Positions 1-5,375 of a stretch of 8,423 nt of DNA are shown here, in pieces (within the stretch, counting starts at the first letter, position 1; every line of letters begins with the position of its first letter). The stretch covers positions 1 through 8,423 of the forward strand of contig JAISBQ010000297.1 in the NCBI GenBank assembly GCA_031266115.1, read 5' to 3'. The stretch comes from Bifidobacteriaceae bacterium. GTDB taxonomy: Bacteria; Actinomycetota; Actinomycetes; Actinomycetales; WQXJ01. The notes below the pieces were generated by a model. It did no database searches and was not told the DNA's origin. It saw only the letters and a program-made list of their open reading frames with translations. Position numbers and translations under genes: made by a program.

Positions 1-68
1 CGGAAGCTAAGCCTTCAAGCGCCAATGGTACTGCCAGGGCCACCTGGTGGGAGAGCAGGACACCGCCG
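1..68 (+). rRNA. rrf: 5S ribosomal RNA, 3' part (5' end outside window)
   Basis: The first 68 bases match the 3' half of bacterial 5S rRNA as I know it: GGAAGCTAAGCC near the start, then AGCGCCAATGGTACTGC, then GGTGGGAGAGCAGGACACC and a CGCCG end that would pair with the missing 5' strand. The 5' end lies before base 1, so an rRNA operon reading rightwards presumably precedes the window. A strong terminator follows within 10 bases, as expected for the last gene of an rRNA operon. The exact 3' end could differ by a few bases. Confidence 0.93.
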
Positions 69-74
69 CACACA

Positions 75-105
75 CCGCAGGGCCCACCAGGGCCCTGCGG
101 CATTT
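75..105 (+). terminator. Intrinsic terminator of the rRNA operon
   Basis: A perfect 11-bp stem, CCGCAGGGCCC (75-85) with GGGCCCTGCGG (90-100), closes an ACCA loop and is followed by CATTT. It sits directly after the 5S rRNA end and before the promoter proposed for the stress-protein gene, so it should separate the two transcription units. Confidence 0.9.
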
Positions 106-126
106 AACACACACCACCCGCACCGG

Positions 127-155
127 TTGCCACACACGGCGGCAGCGATCATGAT
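127..155 (+). promoter_or_regulatory. Candidate sigma70-type promoter of the usp-yggS operon
   Basis: TTGCCA (127-132, five of six to the -35 consensus) is followed after 17 bases by CATGAT (150-155, four of six to the -10 consensus). Transcription would start near 162, giving a leader of about 43 bases to the GTG at 205. The in-frame ATG codons at 151 and 154 would then lie in the -10 element, which argues against them as starts. This is prediction by eye only. Confidence 0.45.
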
Positions 156-204
156 GGAACCCGCGAGAGGCCCCCTGAGATCACTCCACACGAAAGGTGC
201 CATC

Positions 205-1161
205 GTGGCTCGTGACAGGACCATCCTCGTCGGGATCGACGGGTCGAAGGCATCGCTTCACGCCCTGGACTGGGCGATCAGCGAGGCGCGGCAGTTGGGC
301 TGGGCTCTTCATCTGGCGTGCGCGTACGCGATGCCCTCGTTCACGGCCGCTGCCCTCGATGGCGGTTACGCCGCCTTGGACAGTCAGGCGGTGAAGGACG
401 GGGCAGGAGACGTGCTCGGAGGGGCGCTCGAGCTTGCGGAGTCCACGGGCCTGAGCGCGCGGTCGTCCCTCGTGCGCGGGGATCCAGCAGCGGCTCTGGT
501 CGAGATGTCGAAGAGCGTAGGGATGGCCGTGGTGGGGACGCGGGGACGGGGCGGTTTCGCCGAGCGCCTCCTCGGGACCGTGTCGAGCGCCTTGCCCGCC
601 CACGGCCACTGTCCCACCGTGATCGTCCCTTTGAAGACGGGGAAGGACGAGCAAGAGCCCCGTCCGGTGGGACCGATTCACCGAATCGTGGTGGGGGTGG
701 ACGGGTCGCCATCGTCGGAGATTGCTTTGGGTCGAGCGATCGACGAGGCGGTCGCGTGGGGGGCAAGGCTCACAGCCTTCTCATCCATTCCGGTGACCAC
801 CGGGACGTCCATGTTCGCGTGGGCGCCGGCTGTGGCTGACCACGATGCGATCCTCACGGACTTGGAGACGGGCCTCGACGCGCTCGTCAATCGGGTGATG
901 GCCGAGCGCGAGACCCCCGAGGGATTCACCGTGCGCCGCCACGGGCTGGACGGGGCGGCGGCCTCCCTTCTTGTCGAATTCTCGACGGCCGTGGACCTGG
1001 TGGTTGTCGGCTCGCGAGGACGAGGCGGGTTTTCCGGACTGCTCCTCGGATCCACCTCCCAAGCCGTCTTGCACCACGCGGTCTGCCCAGTGATGGTGGT
1101 GCCTGCCCGGTGCGGACACGAGGGCCTGCCACCCGCGGCGGTGGCCGGCGGGATGGGCTGA
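205..1161 (+). CDS. Universal stress protein, two tandem UspA domains
   Basis: A cytoplasmic universal stress protein of 318 residues with two complete Usp domains (about 5-147 and 160-307). Each opens with the strand-loop motif G-[IV]-D-G-S (residues 10-14 and 164-168) and carries the ATP-binding signature G-x2-G-x9-G-[ST] without defects (G111/G114/G124-T125 and G269/G272/G282-S283). ATP binding is therefore expected in both halves. Tandem Usp proteins of about 300 residues are common in actinobacteria, where they are linked to dormancy, hypoxia and stress; the partner or target here is unknown. The frame stays open back to 25, but that region is 5S rRNA and terminator. I chose GTG 205 because GAAAGGTG (192-199) lies 5 bases upstream and the Usp fold begins at once. 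ATG 151 or 154 are weaker alternatives. The gene appears co-transcribed with the next one. Confidence 0.93.
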   Translation: MARDRTILVGIDGSKASLHALDWAISEARQLGWALHLACAYAMPSFTAAALDGGYAALDSQAVKDGAGDVLGGALELAESTGLSARSSLVRGDPAAALVEMSKSVGMAVVGTRGRGGFAERLLGTVSSALPAHGHCPTVIVPLKTGKDEQEPRPVGPIHRIVVGVDGSPSSEIALGRAIDEAVAWGARLTAFSSIPVTTGTSMFAWAPAVADHDAILTDLETGLDALVNRVMAERETPEGFTVRRHGLDGAAASLLVEFSTAVDLVVVGSRGRGGFSGLLLGSTSQAVLHHAVCPVMVVPARCGHEGLPPAAVAGGMG

Positions 1162-1168
1162 GGACGCG

Positions 1169-1864
1169 GTGCCGGAACCGAGTGCGCTCAGAGTTCGCCT
1201 GGTCGCCGGCCGCCTGGCACGCGTGCGCGAGCGGGTGGCGCAGGCGGCGAGCCGGGCGGGTCGCACCGACGATGTCGCCATCCTCCTCGCCGCCAAGACG
1301 TCGCCCGTGGAGGCCATCCGTGCGGCGCTCGGAGCTGGGGCCAGTCTGATCGGCGAGAACCGCGTACAGGAACTCGTGGCGAAGGCGCCTGGGCTCGCGG
1401 ATCTGCCTCACGAGACCCATCTGATCGGTCCCCTCCAACGGAACAAGGCGCGCGCGGCCGCCGCCCACGCCCAGTGCATCGAGACCGTGGCGGACCTGCG
1501 CCTCGCCCAGCGGCTGTCCGATGTCGCCGCGCGGGACCTGTCGGTGATGATTCAGGTGAACACCTCGGGGGAGGCGACCAAGTCCGGGTGCGATCCGGAC
1601 CACGCTCTGGACCTGGCGGTGGCGACTGCCGCCATCCCGCACCTGCGGGTGACCGGGTTCATGACAATCGGCCTCAACTCCACTGACGTCCGGGCGGTCG
1701 CGCAGTCATATGCCCGGCTGCGCGCCATCCGGGACGCGGCGATATCCGGGGGCCTACCTGCGGCCCGCCACCTGTCGATGGGAATGAGTGGGGACTTGGA
1801 GATCGCTATCGCTCAGGGTGCCACCATTGTCCGAGTAGGTAGTGCTGTCTTCGGTTCGCGATAG
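1169..1864 (+). CDS. yggS: YggS/PLPBP family pyridoxal 5'-phosphate-binding protein
   Basis: A 231-residue member of the YggS/PROSC (PLPHP) family: fold-type III, TIM-barrel proteins that bind pyridoxal phosphate without a known reaction and help keep B6 vitamer and amino/keto acid pools balanced. The PLP lysine is K43 in AAKTSP. Family motifs follow in order: GENRVQE (62-68), HLIGPLQRNK (84-93), IQVNTSGEATKSG (128-140), GFMTIG (163-168), LSMGMSGDLE (202-211, phosphate binding) and VRVGSAVFG (221-229). Length is normal and no key motif is missing; a Thr precedes the HLIG motif where Trp is frequent. The GTG start lies 7 bases after the usp stop, and its GAGGA (1160-1164) overlaps that stop, suggesting translational coupling. 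In many actinobacteria this gene precedes sepF in the division cluster; here it does not, and a secreted-protein gene follows. Confidence 0.95.
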   Translation: MPEPSALRVRLVAGRLARVRERVAQAASRAGRTDDVAILLAAKTSPVEAIRAALGAGASLIGENRVQELVAKAPGLADLPHETHLIGPLQRNKARAAAAHAQCIETVADLRLAQRLSDVAARDLSVMIQVNTSGEATKSGCDPDHALDLAVATAAIPHLRVTGFMTIGLNSTDVRAVAQSYARLRAIRDAAISGGLPAARHLSMGMSGDLEIAIAQGATIVRVGSAVFGSR

Positions 1865-1899
1865 GCCGATTCCCTCTTGACCTGGGCTTTGGGGATGAG

Positions 1900-1928
1900 A
1901 TGTCAACGTGTGCTAAGAGGTGTACCAT
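1900..1928 (+). promoter_or_regulatory. Weak candidate promoter for the 790-residue protein gene
   Basis: ATGTCA (1900-1905) and TACCAT (1923-1928) are spaced by 17 bases, each four of six to the sigma70 consensus. Transcription would begin near 1935, just ahead of the leader hairpin. TTGACC (1877-1882) is a better -35 box, but it lacks a convincing -10 at 16-18 bases. The gap of 125 bases after yggS makes an own promoter plausible. Confidence 0.25.
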
Positions 1929-1944
1929 CAAATCACCTTGACAG

Positions 1945-1979
1945 CCTCGGCTTCCCCGGAAGCCCCCTTCCCGAGGGGA
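1945..1979 (+). promoter_or_regulatory. Leader stem-loop overlapping the ribosome binding site
   Basis: CCTCGG (1945-1950) can pair with CCGAGG (1971-1976), enclosing a small CTTC/GAAG hairpin (1951-1962). The right arm overlaps the Shine-Dalgarno sequence GAGGGGA (1973-1979), which sits 10 bases before the ATG at 1990. The fold could mask the ribosome binding site. Because ATTTT follows at 1979-1983, the same stem could instead act as a weak terminator for yggS. Both readings are inference. Confidence 0.35.
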
Positions 1980-1989
1980 TTTTGTAGCG

Positions 1990-4362
1990 ATGACTCGACT
2001 AGCAAGAACTATTGGTATTGCCAGCGCCGTCTCATTGGCGCTCACACCCATGGCGGCCCTCCCTGCAGCGTACGCGGCCCCCACTGACGCGATCACCATC
2101 TATGGCGGTGGCGGTGGCGGTGGCGGTGGTAGCCGGGGCGGGACCGCCTCCAACTATCCGGTGGGACTCGGTGGAACTGGCGGAACCAGCGGCCAGTTCA
2201 ACGAGACCGCGGCCTCGGCGTCACCCGGCACCGCGGGCGAGGCCGGAACCACGCGCGAAGGCTATCCTGACGAACCCGGCACCGACGGCCCTGGCGGTAA
2301 CGGCTCATCCGGCATCGTGCGCATCGGCTCCAGCCAGGACAGCATTGAGCCTGGCCAGGCCGGTCCCGCGAGGATCTCCGGCGGTGCCGGCGGTGCCGCC
2401 ACCCACATCTACACCAACACGGCCCAACCCGAGACGTTCGCGAGCCTGTCGGCGATCGCTGGTGACGGCGGCAACGGCGGAGGCGCCTCAATCGTCGCCG
2501 GTGGTCCTGGCGGCAACGGTGGCGGCGCCATCGCCCGCTTCCGTCGGCAAGACACCAGCCCCTCCGCTGGCTACTTCCCCTTGGCCCTTCTGGTCAACGG
2601 AGACATTCTGGTCCGGTCCGGCCATCGAGGCCAAGCGGGCGCGAGTTCTGAGCGCACGACCGGGCCTGATGAAGAAGGCGGCGCAGGCGGTTTCGGCGGC
2701 GACGCCACCCTTGAGGTGCGCGGCACCCTGCAGGCGGATTCCCTGACTGTGGTCAAGCGTGACGGTCCCGTCAAGGTCGATATCACCAAGCTGTTGGTCG
2801 AAGAGGGAGACACCACCACCATCGTGGTTGATGGCACCTCGAACACACCGCCTCCGGCGGATGTCGCCATCGACAACATTGAGGTGGAAGATGGCGGAAC
2901 CCTCATCATTGATGATTCCCGCGGCCAACTCCAAGTGGACGATTCCTTTGTGGTCCAGCCAGGTGGCACGGTGATCATCACCGATCCGGATGGAATTGAG
3001 GGTGGCGCGGCCCCGACCTGGACCCTCGACGCACGCACCTCACTCCCGGCGCTCCTGCGCCTGCCCGCCTCTGGTGGCTCCTTCACGTTGCCGCTCACCG
3101 GCACAGGCCTCGCCACCGCAGAGGTCAAGGCGCTCCGCCCCGACGGTCAGCCCCTCGACATTGCGACATCTGAGGATCCCGAGCGGACCGCGACGGCGGC
3201 ATACCTGCCAGTGGCCTTCCCCGCGAATTCCTCCACCGCCGCGCGCAGCTACACGTTGGTGGTGGGCGATGGCTCGGGGATTTGGGTGCCGTTGAACAAC
3301 TTCGTGGTTGAGGTGGTCGGCACCGGCGGTTCCAGCCAGCCACTGCCCTTCACCATCGCTCCGACGCCGGTCATGACCGGCACGCCGGAGGTCGGCTCCA
3401 CGCTCGTGGCCGATCCCGGCGACTGGGTCCCGAGTCCGGACATCACGTACCAGTGGCTGCGGGATGGCCAGCCCATCCCCGGCGCGACATCCAACACCTA
3501 CACCATCACCGAGGACGATGCCGGCTCGACCGTGTCCGTGCGCACCACCGCCACAGGCGATGGGATGGCGACAACGAACCGCGACTCGGCCGGCCTGTCG
3601 ATCCCTGCGGGGAACAACGGGAACGGGAACGGGAACGGTGGCGACGACAACGGTGGCGGTGGCAACAACAATGGCGGCGGCGGCAACGGCGGTGACGGGA
3701 ACAACGGCAACAACGGGAACAATGGCAATGACGGCGCGCCCGGCGTCACCGGCACACCCAGTCCAGCGCCGCTGCAGGACCCAACCCTTCCAGCCGGAAT
3801 CTCGTGGATCTCGACGCAGGTAGTCACTCCAGAGGGCCTCGCGACGGTGTTCCTCGGAATTGCAGGGACGGCGCGCGTGGGCAAGGTCTTCACGGCCAGG
3901 ATTGTCACGGCATCGACCGCTCAGATCGCGTATACCTATCAGTGGCTCCGCGCCGGCAAGGCGATCAAGGGTGCCACGAAGGCGACGTACACGCTCGTGT
4001 CGGCGGATCGGAACAAGCGAGTTGCTGTTCGCCTGACGGCGGCGGCGCCCGCATCACCGGCGGCGACAGTGACGTCGGCGAGCAAGGCCATCAAGATCGG
4101 CGTCATGAAGACCACGCGTCCCAAGATCACGGGCACGGTGAGGGTTGGGCGGACACTCAAGGCGAACGCCAGCAAGTGGACCGCCGGCGCCAAGAAGAAG
4201 TACCAGTGGTACCGCGGGAGCAAGAAGATCAAGGGCGCGACCAAGGCCAAGTACGTGGCCAAGGCAGCCGATCGCGGTAAGCGGCTCACCGTCAAGGTCA
4301 AGGGCACGAAGGCCGGCTACAAGGCCGTGAGCCGTGCCTCGGCCTCCCGCCTGATCCGGTAG
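1990..4362 (+). CDS. Secreted Gly-rich protein with beta-solenoid-like region and three Ig-like YQW repeats
   Basis: A 790-residue exported protein of unknown function. A Sec signal peptide is clear: Arg residues at 3 and 6, a hydrophobic core, and probable cleavage after A-Y-A at 29. The mature part starts with nine consecutive Gly (39-47) and Gly-rich segments to about residue 235, then short strand-forming repeats with GGT turns (about 240-450; for example GGTLIIDD and GGTVIITD), as in beta-solenoid surface proteins. Three Ig-like repeats of a type common in actinobacterial exoproteins follow at about 457-540, 620-706 and 709-790. Each has a Y-Q-W core (487, 650, 738) and an I-x-GAT motif. 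A Gly/Asn linker (542-582) separates the first from the rest, and the last repeat is very Lys-rich. There is no Cys-based lipobox, LPXTG motif or C-terminal membrane segment, so it is secreted or held non-covalently. The start is set by GAGGGGA at 1973-1979. Adhesin or matrix protein is a guess. Confidence 0.9.
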   Translation: MTRLARTIGIASAVSLALTPMAALPAAYAAPTDAITIYGGGGGGGGGSRGGTASNYPVGLGGTGGTSGQFNETAASASPGTAGEAGTTREGYPDEPGTDGPGGNGSSGIVRIGSSQDSIEPGQAGPARISGGAGGAATHIYTNTAQPETFASLSAIAGDGGNGGGASIVAGGPGGNGGGAIARFRRQDTSPSAGYFPLALLVNGDILVRSGHRGQAGASSERTTGPDEEGGAGGFGGDATLEVRGTLQADSLTVVKRDGPVKVDITKLLVEEGDTTTIVVDGTSNTPPPADVAIDNIEVEDGGTLIIDDSRGQLQVDDSFVVQPGGTVIITDPDGIEGGAAPTWTLDARTSLPALLRLPASGGSFTLPLTGTGLATAEVKALRPDGQPLDIATSEDPERTATAAYLPVAFPANSSTAARSYTLVVGDGSGIWVPLNNFVVEVVGTGGSSQPLPFTIAPTPVMTGTPEVGSTLVADPGDWVPSPDITYQWLRDGQPIPGATSNTYTITEDDAGSTVSVRTTATGDGMATTNRDSAGLSIPAGNNGNGNGNGGDDNGGGGNNNGGGGNGGDGNNGNNGNNGNDGAPGVTGTPSPAPLQDPTLPAGISWISTQVVTPEGLATVFLGIAGTARVGKVFTARIVTASTAQIAYTYQWLRAGKAIKGATKATYTLVSADRNKRVAVRLTAAAPASPAATVTSASKAIKIGVMKTTRPKITGTVRVGRTLKANASKWTAGAKKKYQWYRGSKKIKGATKAKYVAKAADRGKRLTVKVKGTKAGYKAVSRASASRLIR
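2104..2130 (+). repeat. GGCGGT simple repeat coding for nine glycines
   Basis: Four GGCGGT units plus one GGT encode Gly39-Gly47, directly after the mature N-terminus of the 790-residue protein. Such runs can gain or lose units by slippage; a change of one 6-base unit keeps the frame and alters only the Gly count. Confidence 0.8.
3613..3735 (+). repeat. Low-complexity Gly/Asn linker coding repeat
   Basis: Repeats of GGGAAC, GGCAAC and GGTGGC encode residues 542-582, made almost only of Gly and Asn with a few Asp. It forms a flexible tether between the first Ig-like repeat and the two C-terminal ones. Several units are identical 6-mers, so length changes by slippage are likely between strains. 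Confidence 0.75.
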
Positions 4363-4376
4363 CACCCCAGTTCAGG

Positions 4377-4411
4377 CCCTGGGACGGCGTTGGATGAGCG
4401 CCGTCCCAGGG
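4377..4411 (+). terminator. Terminator-like hairpin after the 790-residue protein gene
   Basis: A perfect 13-bp stem, CCCTGGGACGGCG (4377-4389) with CGCCGTCCCAGGG (4399-4411), encloses a 9-base loop and begins 15 bases after the stop codon. No T-run follows, which is common for actinobacterial terminators. AGCACCC (4361-4367), overlapping the stop, can pair with GGGTGCT (4409-4415) and overlaps the right arm by three bases. Confidence 0.8.
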
Positions 4412-4522
4412 TGCTGGCAGCCGCGTCCCTCCTGGTAGTCGCTTAGCGTTTCCCAGCGAAGCGCGGTCAGGCGCCGCCCAGTGGGCAGCGCTCCAGCCAG
4501 TGACATGACATGAGTCCAAGGG

Positions 4523-4564
4523 CAGGCGCCCCAGCTCTCACCGCCCAAAGAGCTGAGACGCCTG
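4523..4564. repeat. Two-part stem-loop in the convergent gap
   Basis: CAGGCG (4523-4528) pairs with CGCCTG (4559-4564), and CAGCTCT (4532-4538) pairs with AGAGCTG (4549-4555), with a symmetrical 3x3 internal loop between them and a 10-base apical loop. The left arm, extended as GGGCAGGCGCC (4520-4530), is also a perfect 11-bp inverted match to 4590-4600, so two alternative folds exist. It may be a second terminator or part of a structured RNA; function unknown. Confidence 0.5.
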
Positions 4565-4618
4565 TCCTACCCATGTGGCACGACCCTGAGGCGCCTGCCC
4601 ACCCATGGGCACGGCCCC
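4555..4618. repeat. Imperfect tandem direct repeat, about 32 bp, two copies
   Basis: Copy one (4555-4587) and copy two (4588-4618) lie back to back. Both begin GAG-CGCCTG, continue with ACCCATG and GGCACG, and end in a C-rich tail; copy two is two bases shorter. The similarity is clear by eye but the copies have diverged. No coding role is evident. Confidence 0.55.
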
Positions 4619-4667
4619 AAGGGAGGCAGGGCAGCTGCTGTGAGAATGCCATTCTCCGTGGGAGCGG

Positions 4668-4833
4668 ATCGAGATTGCGGAATACCAGGCTCCGCAGGGG
4701 TGCGACAAAATCGAGATTGTCGAATACCAGACTCCGGCGCCGAAAATCGGGGCACGCGGGCGATCGAAGCCTGGTATTCGATGATCTCGATGTTCCCGGA
4801 GGGTTCTGGAACCTGGTATTCGATGATCTCGAT
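4668..4833. repeat. Four 21-bp modules in two inverted pairs, 42-bp phase
   Basis: The module is ATCGAGAT-N4-GAATACCAG. Copies 1 and 2 lie on the plus strand (4668-4688, 4710-4730); copies 3 and 4 on the minus strand (4771-4791, 4813-4833). Within each pair, start-to-start spacing is exactly 42 bp, with a 21-bp non-conserved spacer. Copies 3 and 4 are identical; copy 2 differs from them at 2 positions and copy 1 at 4, all inside the N4 core. The block forms two 63-base arms around a 40-base centre (4731-4770). In a plus-strand RNA, copy 2 could pair with copy 3 over all 21 positions using two G-U pairs. GGGCGATCG (4758-4766) and CGATCGCCC (4841-4849) also bracket copies 3 and 4. It could be a binding-site array, a miniature inverted-repeat element, a structured RNA or a gene remnant. 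Confidence 0.85.
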
Positions 4834-4984
4834 GTCAACACGATCGCCCAGCACGGCCACGACCTCCGCACACGGGGTCATTCCCGCGCCAGCGGCCTGC
4901 CTACGACCGCCTCCCACCTACCGCCACCTGCCATCTTCCATCCATGCTCGCCGCTTCCTGGGGCAACACCCATATTCACACAGC

Positions 4985-5107
4985 AACAAGGGGCCGGGGC
5001 CTTCCACCACCACAGAAGCAGGACTCATGCAGCTGCGCTGTCGGATGTGGTGGGGACGCCGAGGGGCCGGGCCTCCACCACGGTGGTGGAAGACCCGGCC
5101 CCTCGTT
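4985..5107. repeat. GC-rich motif in three copies, two direct and one inverted
   Basis: A motif AGGGGCCGGG followed by a CTTCCACCACC-like part occurs at 4989-5011 (plus), 5062-5083 (plus, slightly shorter) and 5104-5082 (minus). The outer copies form an inverted repeat of about 26 bases with two mismatches and one indel; the inner two form the hairpin listed separately. The folds are mutually exclusive because both use the right arm. Confidence 0.65.
5060..5105. terminator. Strong GC hairpin, possible bidirectional terminator
   Basis: CGAGGGGCCGGG (5060-5071) pairs perfectly with CCCGGCCCCTCG (5094-5105), and TCCACCAC with GTGGTGGA (5074-5090) extends the stem after a small internal loop. 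It lies between two convergent genes, about 700 bases past one stop and 270 past the other, and could block readthrough from both sides. No T-run follows on either strand, so it may instead be a structural repeat. Confidence 0.5.
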
Positions 5108-5375
5108 CACCCCGCCTGAGGGGGCACTGTGGATGCCCGTAGGGACGGACCGCTACGCATGGGCGCTGGGTCCGGGGCCCGCCTCAGGTGGGGGACAGTG
5201 GTGGTGGTTTCCCGCTCGCTACCTGGCCTTGCAGCCGGTCTCGGACCACCGCGCGCGGCCAGGTCTCATCCCCGTGCGATCCGTTGTTCGACTGGCGAGC
5301 CTGGGACTGACACTGCTGGTCTGGTCCAGTGGAACGCGCGCGGCGCGCGGCCGGGAATCACCTGTGTGCGGTCCC

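Larger units (their letters stand above)
4416..5375. other. 960-base gap between convergent genes, rich in repeats, no convincing gene
   Basis: Several frames stay open here on both strands, but none shows a good ribosome binding site, a recognisable protein or normal actinobacterial codon use, and they overlap one another. The region instead holds repeat structures: a hairpin (4523-4564), a direct repeat (4555-4618), GAGAAT-GCC-ATTCTC (4642-4656), the four-module array (4668-4833), and a GC-rich motif in three copies with a strong hairpin (4985-5107). In 4834-4984 I see only C-rich sequence. In 5108-5375 I see a loose direct repeat of CGCCT-AGG type (near 5112 and 5180) and an alternating CG stretch (5335-5349), nothing more. 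Confidence 0.6.

Noticed and set aside
25..204. N-terminal extension of the universal stress protein from ATG 25
   Set aside because: The stretch covers the 5S rRNA 3' end and its terminator. The encoded peptide has no Usp character, and GTG 205 has a ribosome binding site.
2101..2750. PE-PGRS-type mycobacterial protein
   Set aside because: Gly-rich stretches are present, but there is no PE domain, a Sec signal peptide is present, and the C-terminal YQW repeats are foreign to that family.
4668..4833. CRISPR array
   Set aside because: There are only four repeats, two in each orientation and only 21 bp long with 21-bp spacers, and no cas gene is present.
4567..4917. Minus-strand open frame of 116 codons containing IEIIEYQ twice
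   Set aside because: It lacks a good ribosome binding site and turns into the antisense of modules 1 and 2. I kept the peptide pattern as a finding, but not as a gene.
4510..5142. Plus-strand open frame of 210 codons in the convergent gap
   Set aside because: It is Arg/Pro/His-rich with no recognisable domain and no ribosome binding site, and it runs through hairpins and inverted modules. Openness is expected in GC-rich DNA.
4363..5375. Insertion sequence or mobile element remnant
   Set aside because: No transposase or integrase similarity, no terminal inverted repeats bounding the gap, and no target-site duplication could be seen.
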